From assembly GCA_025738555.1 (NCBI GenBank), contig JAOVFP010000020.1:1612001-1676000 (forward strand): DNA of 64,000 nucleotides, in the 5' to 3' direction. The notes beneath the pieces are model-generated. The model was not told the origin of the DNA and made no database searches. It saw only the letters and a program-made list of their open reading frames with translations. The position numbers and the translations under genes are program-made. The stretch comes from Cyathus striatus. Taxonomy: Eukaryota > Basidiomycota > Agaricomycetes > Agaricales > Nidulariaceae. Shown piece by piece: positions 57,148 through 64,000 of the stretch (the first letter of the stretch is position 1; each line of letters begins with the position of its first letter).

Positions 57148-57989
57148 TGCGATGGGGGTTTCAGACAAGATCTAACATTTTTATAATGCAATACCGAGTC
57201 TGAGTCAGCAGATACAATTGAATGAATCTGAATCGGGTTCTCCCAAATTCACAGCCCATTCATTACCGCCAATTTATAGTCCACTCAGGACTCCAGAGCC
57301 ATAACTGAGTGGCTTGATAGTCGCATGAAACCGTGGATGCTTGTGAATTCCGGGATGCCACTGGACCGTTAATACGGCCATGGATTCCTACAGAGGAGTC
57401 TTACGCATTCCCGGCGTTGCGGAAGCATCCATTGAAAGTTGGATGAGCGGAGGAAGAAAGGTAGCGGTAGGATTAGAGTCTGGGGGAGGCATGGTACTAG
57501 CTAGTACTTATAAGGTGAAGTTAAGAGGCAAGAAATTAAAGGTTGACTGAAGTCTGGACTGAGCAGGACTGAGTTCTACTCAATTTGTTTAAAATGAAGT
57601 GCGCGGCCCCACGTGATAGAGGCTATTGCAGTGAACCAATTTGAATTTCCGACTCAATTCAAATGGAACCAGGAAAAGTTGGGGAAAAGCAAGGAAAGTT
57701 CAACTGAGACGGACTCTCGAACTACTACTCCGAAATCTTGAGGTTGCAAGATTTTGAATGGCTGGGATAAAGCTTGTTTCTTAGCCCTACAATAATGGGT
57801 GCTAGATCGCACCTAGAGTCGATCTATTGCATCTCTCTGACGTGGTCAAGACGTGACATCAACATTACACCCCTTATCATTAATTTATTATCGAGCCCCA
57901 CCTAACACGAATGGCCCCGCTCACACCTTACCTTCTACCAAAATCCATGGGACACTCTTAATTTCACCCCTCTTCTTCTACAACTAACT
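57148..57989. other. Shared upstream region of two divergent F-box-type genes
   Basis: No gene is recognised. It probably contains two promoters. Confidence 0.4.
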
Positions 57990-59718
57990 ATGCAATCAGC
58001 AATTGAAAATACAGACATTCTAATACTAATCTGCGAATACGTAGCGACCGACCGCCTATACGGCGCCTCTGACCTCGCTGCTCTAGCTAGGACATGCAAA
58101 GCACTAACTGAACCAGCACTAAACTGTCTATGGAGGGTAATGCCCAGCTACTTCCTATTCCTCTACCTCCTCCCGGAGGACGCAATAGAACCATCCCATG
58201 ATTTAACTGACGATTCTCATATTCTGGTACGCACCACACCCATGACATCAAGGCGAATCTAACGAGTACTATCAGCGCATGAAGCGCAGGACAACTTCAG
58301 AAGAATGGGACAGATTCAGGTTCTACGCCCACCGTATCCGAGTCTTCCACCGAAACACATTCAATCCCAAATATCCCTTCGACATAAACCCCTCGCACAA
58401 CATGTACCCCGTGGGGTTTATCGATATCCGCATGGACACGCTGAACGAGGCGAAAAGGCATGGTATTACCTTCCCTAATCTCGATGAGCTCGATTGGGCA
58501 ATGAGTAAATTCGCTCCGGAGCCTCCGTTTCTTTCGTCCTCGTTGACAAAGTTGGGGATGTGCATTCCCGACGATATGGTGAATATGCAGGCATTTCTGC
58601 GTTCCTTACCGGAGAACTGTCCCAAGTTGCGCTCGTTGGAACTTTTTGGGGATTCAGAGGCGTTGTCGGCTAGCAGTAATACTCAGCGCGCTCTTGTTCA
58701 AGCATTCGAGAAGCTTCATGATCTACATGAATTCGAGGCGAAGACTTTAGTCCTGGATGAAGCTACTCTCGTAGACTTTGTTTGTTCTCCAATTCAAAAG
58801 CTGGTCGTTCAAAATAACGTACAGGATTTCCTCCGCGTTACGGGCCCACATTTCTTCCCCAACTTGCGTCATTTCTGCGCCGCATCATCCGATCTTAAGG
58901 AAATTGCTCGATTTCTGCACCGCATCCCTAATCAGCTACACTCCTTGGAAGTGTACAAAGATCAACCGCCGATGGAAGCCGAAATAGCCTATTTTTTCCA
59001 AGAAATAAACCGAACGTGCCCACACGAAAAATTCACTTCATTATTCTTTAGTGTCCTATTGAACTTTGACGTTGATCTACACATCACAAACGTACCAAAC
59101 TATGTCATCGAGGCGCCTACACTTCTCCACCTGGGGTGCTTCAAAAATCTGGAAAACCTGACGATGCATGTTCCGTACTATTTTAACCTCGACAATGTCG
59201 ATATTGTAGATTTCGCTAGCTCTTGGCCCCGATTGCGCCATTTTATCCTGGGGCGCGTAGAATGTATGGGCTTGGACATGGATGAAAGTCCAGACACGGA
59301 ATATAGCGTGGCCATCCGCCGAGACAAGAGAGTTACCTTGGAAGGCCTGATAACCCTAGCCAAATCCTGCCCGCATTTACAATGTGCAGGCCTGGCAATT
59401 GTAGCCTCGCGTGGCGGCGGCATAGAAGTGCCCGATGAACCCATAAACACTGAATTAGAAGAGCTTGTTGTCGGCTCGTCCGTGGTGCAAGATCCGCACT
59501 TCGTCGCGCAGTTTCTGTCGGAGGCGTTTCCAAATCTTAGGAAGTTGTATTATGGGAATGCATGGCAGACTTTTGCGAAGTCGAATATGGAGTGGCAGGC
59601 TGTTGAGAAGAAGCTAGTTAGGATGAATCAGATTAGGGATTTGGTAATTTGTCCGGCGCTGTATGATAAGTGGTCTAGTATGCGGTCTCCGTATGATAAA
59701 GCTGTGCCTTGTAATTAG
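57990..59718 (+). CDS. F-box/LRR-like protein
   Basis: Exons 57990-58226 and 58267-59718, a 40-bp intron (GTACGC..ACGAG), 562 residues. The N terminus ILILICEYVATDRL...DLAALARTCKALTEPALNCLWR is a clear F-box-like helix pair. Then come EEWDRFRFYAHRIRVFH and repeated LRR-type segments (LPENCPKLRSLELFGDSEAL, FFPNLRHFCAASSDLKEIAR, AFPNLRKLYYGN). This layout is typical of the large mushroom F-box families that act as substrate receptors in SCF ubiquitin ligases. No lesion is seen. Confidence 0.8.
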
Positions 59719-59910
59719 CTGTAGAGTATGGTAGAGTAGTTAGTAAAAGTACAGTAATTGTCTGACGCGCTGCGAGGCGCGATATTTTGTTTTAGTCACA
59801 TGGTTGTATGACGACAAATGTTTCGGGCACGGATGAGATGTTGGCGATCGATTCTACGTCCCGTTTTCGCGCTCTCAGCTTCCCTCCTCCAACTGCAGAA
59901 AGCCAACAAA

Positions 59911-60932
59911 ATGAAGTATACCTATGTCATCGGTATTCCAGTTTTTATCCTTTGGTTAATATCGTATTCATTTCTATTAGAACACATGGAAGAGGATGAG
60001 GAGACACCAAAAGCCATCCCGCCATGGGTAGAACTCGAATACGCGGTGGGTAAGGTCTTCACAACCACCCTCAAACTCTCCACCGCTAACTAAAAAAAAA
60101 CCCACATAGCACATGCGTATGCTAGCAGGCCCTAACGCACACGTCCAATTCACAAGCCTCTCCAAATCATCTTGCGATTTTCTCGATTCATCCTTCGCCT
60201 CCACCAAAACTGCGACAGATATCCCCCTCGCAAAAGCCACCAGCCACAAATACGGAATCATCGATCTCCTCGCTGATTCAGGTATAACGCTGGATAAAGT
60301 CTGCCTGCTCGATCCCAAAGCAGAGAAGGAGTTGGCTCCAGAGGATGGCGATGGTCGCTTTCATTGGTTTCTCTTTGGAGTAAGTTTCCTATCAGCCTGT
60401 CTTGTTTCTGCCTACATATTGAACTGAACGTGGACAACAGGGCATTCTTGGTTCGTATTCAAAATCCGTTTACCCCGGCGTCAACAAAAGCTGATCTGAA
60501 AACTGTATTCGTATTCTACCATTCCATCCTTCTTGTAGGCGATGATCCCCCTCGCGATCGTACCTCCGAGCTCCGGGTGCTAGGATTTCCGACCCGCCAC
60601 CTCGGTCCCATTCAAATGACGACGGATACTGCCCTTGGTGTCACAAAACTGGTTGTCGATGATAAAATCCCTCTTGACAAGATTACATACATCGTGAGCT
60701 GAACCAGGCTCGATAATGTATGTCAACTCATCCGTGACTAGGACCACCCAACCATCAGATTCAACTCCAAGGAGTCTGTAGAAATGCCCTTCAGTACGTT
60801 TATATTATTATTGTAGCTCGAGTTGCGCTGATCCTTGAGACAGGGTATATCGCGAACGGAACGGAGCCCATACTTCCTCCGGGGATGAGGGAGCTGCTCC
60901 ACGAAGACCTTAACAAGTCGTTCGAGTTCTAA
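59911..60932 (+). CDS. SFM1: SPOUT-type protein arginine methyltransferase (SFM1 family)
   Basis: Seven exons, 59911-59932, 59981-60045, 60110-60379, 60441-60450, 60539-60693, 60742-60793, 60844-60932, total 663 nt (220 residues), all in frame. It starts MKYTYVIEHMEEDEETPKAI, continues WVELEYAHMRMLAGP, DKVCLLDPKAEKELAPEDGD, WFLFGGILGDDPPRDRTSEL, LGFPTRHLGPIQMTTDTALG, and ends LPPGMRELLHEDLNKSFEF. This matches the DUF431/SFM1 pattern: yeast Sfm1 methylates an arginine of ribosomal protein Rps3 using a SPOUT knot fold. The fourth exon is only 10 nt and encodes part of GGILG, which is conserved in the family. Confidence 0.9.
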
Positions 60933-61245
60933 AAAGACATGTTAAGTGTACAAAGATCATGTATATTGCTACCTTCAATATAATATTGCACGATACACAC
61001 ATTGTTGAGATACATCAGTATAAGTACAAGAATTGAAAAAGAGATGATGGATAGATGCTACGGAGGGGACGGAAGGTGAGGTGTAAAAAGATGCAATGCA
61101 TGGAAAGCGTCAATCCAATGAGTAATAGTGTAATGAGTTGTGAAATAATTAAAGCATAAGATGAACCTCAGAAGATAGTCAATACATCACGATAATGGTC
61201 TAATCCTACAGATCAAAAAGAGAGATGGAATAACACGATTCGGCG
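60933..61245. other. Intergenic sequence between SFM1 and ATG1 3' ends
   Basis: AT-rich and purine-rich, no gene. The two genes converge here. Confidence 0.45.
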
Positions 61246-64000
61246 CTACGAGACGGGTTTGAATTCGGAAGGTGTAGAGGGTTTAACATCCCAGGGAGCG
61301 GGAATTCGAGCAACGTCCGCCAGGTTCTGATCAGCGCGAGCGTCATTCAGCCGATCCCTGTCGGTCATGGCCATGCGAGCTCGACAACGAACTAGTCGGA
61401 GCTTGGTGCGCTTGATCCCTATAGAAAGAGGGTTATTTAACCGCCTGGGGGTAGTAGGGAAGGTTAAAAAAAGCATGATACGCACATGTCGCAATCGTCT
61501 CTCGATCTTCTTCCATAAACGGGTTGCCAGTTTGCAAAAGATCATCTTGAAGCGCATAGAGACACCATAAGGATTCTTCATAAAGTTTCTCGCACTCGTC
61601 CGGGGTACTGGCTTGATCGAGGAGCTCCTTCCTCGCGGACATACGACTCTAAATATATACCCGATGAGCATCGGTAGTTATTTGTATAAAATACTCCAGT
61701 ACGCACAAGCATAAGAGCACGATCATACACGAGTTGATCAATCCATGCTTTCGGACCATCGTATTGAGCGGGAAGCCACGTCTTGACTAACGACGCTCGG
61801 TCATTGCACTTGAAGAAGTGCTCTTTGAACCAAGACAGTGCTATATGGGAATGAACGATTCAGCAACCTTGGTAACGCAGACACAATTCAATACGAACCA
61901 TCATCAAAGCCTTCGCTAACCACGAAATCTCCATCAGGGTATCGCATCTTCATATGTTCTTGGAAGTTGCGCAACTTGTCAATACCCTTTTGCGAGAAGG
62001 ACATGAGAAGCATGTATATGGCAACACAAGTCACAGCATTGTATTCGGCTTCCTGGTCTGCTTGTTTCCGTCTACGGGCATGCTTTTCCGCCTCGCCTTC
62101 GCGTTTGGTAAACTTTGTAGGGTCTGGAAGAGGTTCTAAAGGCCTCAGGTAAAAAATGCATCACAAAAACTGAATAAGACACGTACTCTGCGGGACAGCC
62201 TTTACATACTCGTACATTTCATCTGCCCACCTAGTCAGCACGTCCGTCTTCTGCGCTAGCTCCTCCAACGAGGCAAGAAGTTCATCTTCAAGCGGATCTC
62301 GCTCGCCATCATCAGGTATAATAATCTGTTGTCGGCGAGGTGACGACGGAACCTCGACGTCTTTCGTGGGTGATCGTCGTGACCGATTGGAAGTACCAAA
62401 CAACTTCTTTGACGCGAGGTTAAGGGCGCGGTGGAGGGCATTTGACGCGGCTTTGGATGCAATTGTGCCAGGTGAAGAGGAGAGCGTAGGTATATTCGTG
62501 TTGGGTGGTGGTGGGAAGGTCATGTTGCTGGGGTTATTCGTGGGGGTAAGGTAGTCGGCATAATCTTCACCAGAAGGGGTCGGGGGAATACGACGATCTT
62601 GCAGGGGACGTCGGGGGCGCGCTGCGATTTCTACAATTCGTATCAGATAAAACGCGTTATAAAGTAAAATGGACAAGAATACCGTCAACAGCACGATTGA
62701 ACTCTACGGCTCGCGTATCGCCTACGAGCACGTACTCTTTTCGGAGTAAACCATCTTCTTCGGTTTCTCCAGGAATAAACGAGCCTTCGGTTGATGACGG
62801 CTTGGGATATGAGGCTTCGATAGGATGAGGTTGTTTAATTTCAGTGGGAGAGGACACTTTTTCTCTGAAAATCACGATATAAGACCGAGTGGACGTGAAT
62901 TTAAACAGCGACCTACCCATCTTTAACAATTCCAGGGTTGGGAGTCCCAGGTGCACTGCTCTCGCTCTGTCCAGACGTCTTCCGGAACACAATCTTGCTA
63001 GGCGGGATCATAACCTTAGGATCCAGCACCTCGGGAGGAATAATCTTATGATGCTCAGGCGTTGGCGGACGACCAGTCCACTCCCCGTCCGTAGCAGCAG
63101 GCGGCGGCGTCGGCTCCTTCGGCCTAGGGAACTTGGACTTTGCCAGCGCCGTACTGCCGAAGAACTCTTCAAAGCTCGCGCGTTCCACGGGATTGCGCTT
63201 GAGCAACATTCGGATTAGCTGTTTAACATCTTCTGGCACGATTGAAATTTCGTCGGTTAGCGAGTTGCTCTTGGACTTTGATGATGATGATGTGCCCTTG
63301 GAGGGATCTTCGTCTGGGAATTTGAGGCCTTTGGATTGCTCGATCTTCTTGAGGAGTTCGATGTGGTTCTGGGCGCGGAAAGGGGGTCTTCCGACGCACA
63401 TTTCGTATACCACTGCACCAACGGACCAGAGATCGGCTTTGGCGTCGTATTTCTCGTACCGAAGGATTTCTGGAGCCATGTACAGTCTAAGTGAGTGAAG
63501 TTAGAAACCGAAAGGTGTGATAGTGGAGAGTACTTACGGAGAGCCACAAAGAGTTTCCGCCATCATGGCGTTGGGAAGTGAACGAGCGAAACCAAAGTCG
63601 GCTACTTTCAGGATTGGAACACCAATGGGATGTCCTCTAGCAAGTTCTTCTGGCGGTGCGGGGTTCAGTAGAAGATTCTAAACCACCCAAGTCATCACCT
63701 ATAGCAAATCACCAAGAAATATAACATACCTGAGGCTTGATATCTCTATGTATAAGGTTCCGATGCCTCAAGAACTTGAGGGCTCGAGCTGGCGCAACAG
63801 CAAGTGAGCAATCGCGTCACCGAAGAGCGCACCGCAGTGGCTTACCAAGCTGCCTAAGAAAGCTTCTCATCACAATCTCATCGAGCCCCCCTGTTCGCGG
63901 ATGAGGATAATACTGCAACGGAGCACCAGGCGAGGGGCTATACTCCAACCCCTCGACGCGTCCGCGCTTCTTGATATAGTTCGTCAAGTCCCCACCTGCA
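61246..64000 (-). CDS. ATG1: Autophagy-initiating serine/threonine kinase ATG1, 5' end outside
   Basis: Read right to left: IHRDIKPQ (63740-63775), [20 protein letters not shown] with GSP (about 63585-63535), [20 protein letters not shown] at 63479 down, then [20 protein letters not shown] and a C-lobe ending [12 protein letters not shown] Pro/Ser-rich linker follows, with several Arg/Ser motifs. The C-terminal ATG1 region follows: [60 protein letters not shown], and stop at 61246 after [19 protein letters not shown]1 starts autophagosome formation with ATG13/ATG17. Exon boundaries are short-intron type. The N-lobe lies beyond 64000. Confidence 0.9.

Noticed and set aside
57148..57168. Longer start of the F-box protein at 57168
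   Set aside because: The codon there is TTG; the first ATG in frame is at 57147.
60113..60427. Stand-alone 104-residue gene
   Set aside because: It is exon 3 of SFM1 plus read-through into the next intron.

Overview
This window looks like nuclear DNA of a mushroom-forming basidiomycete (Agaricomycetes). The evidence is many coding exons split by short introns (about 45-60 bp, GT..AG), a Ty3/gypsy retrotransposon with typical fungal gag and pol, intron-bearing tRNA-Lys genes, and proteins of basidiomycete type: a Clp1-like protein, an EGCrP/sterylglucosidase-type GH5 enzyme, an alginate-lyase-fold secreted enzyme, F-box proteins, and fungal 2-oxoglutarate oxygenases. The species cannot be named from the sequence.

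Layout. 1-3972: left-truncated Ty3/gypsy element on the minus strand, with pol running off the window, gag, and one LTR. 4120-7750: repeat-built region with about nine tRNA-like units, several with a pairing acceptor stem, in a ~1.35 kb direct duplication. 8241-10244: NT-C2 domain gene. 11100-15720: striking array of about 25 tRNA-like units carrying A-box-like and B-box sequences, itself partly duplicated at ~1.7 kb scale. 16160-22375: three tandem paralogous 2OG-Fe(II) oxygenase genes, the third with an in-frame stop. 23574-26177: serine carboxypeptidase pseudogene carrying a 766-bp solo LTR with a perfect 5-bp target duplication. 26372-31021: three inverted-repeat elements, a small unknown gene and a tRNA-Lys(CTT). 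31140-33320: membrane protein of DUF3712/Tag1 type. 33832: tRNA-Lys(TTT). 34263-36067: intact serine carboxypeptidase, the paralog of the broken one. 36651-43297: truncated carboxylesterase copy, protein kinase, intact carboxylesterase. 44831-52227: GH5 sterylglucosidase-like enzyme, Clp1-like protein, alginate-lyase-like enzyme. 52586-55800: repeat-rich protein with a frameshift, plus a fragment of it. 56047-59718: divergent F-box-type genes. 59911-60932: SFM1-type SPOUT methyltransferase with a 10-nt micro-exon. 61246-64000: ATG1 autophagy kinase, 5' end outside the window.

The left half is accessory-like (repeats, pseudogenes, tandem duplications); the right end (SFM1, ATG1) is conserved housekeeping sequence. 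The strongest candidate for something undescribed is the pair of tRNA-like/B-box arrays on either side of the NT-C2 gene. Their internal Pol III promoter-like boxes look better kept than a full cloverleaf, so they may be a tRNA-derived SINE-like family or clustered TFIIIC sites. All coordinates and splice sites were read by eye; no alignment or database search was run.
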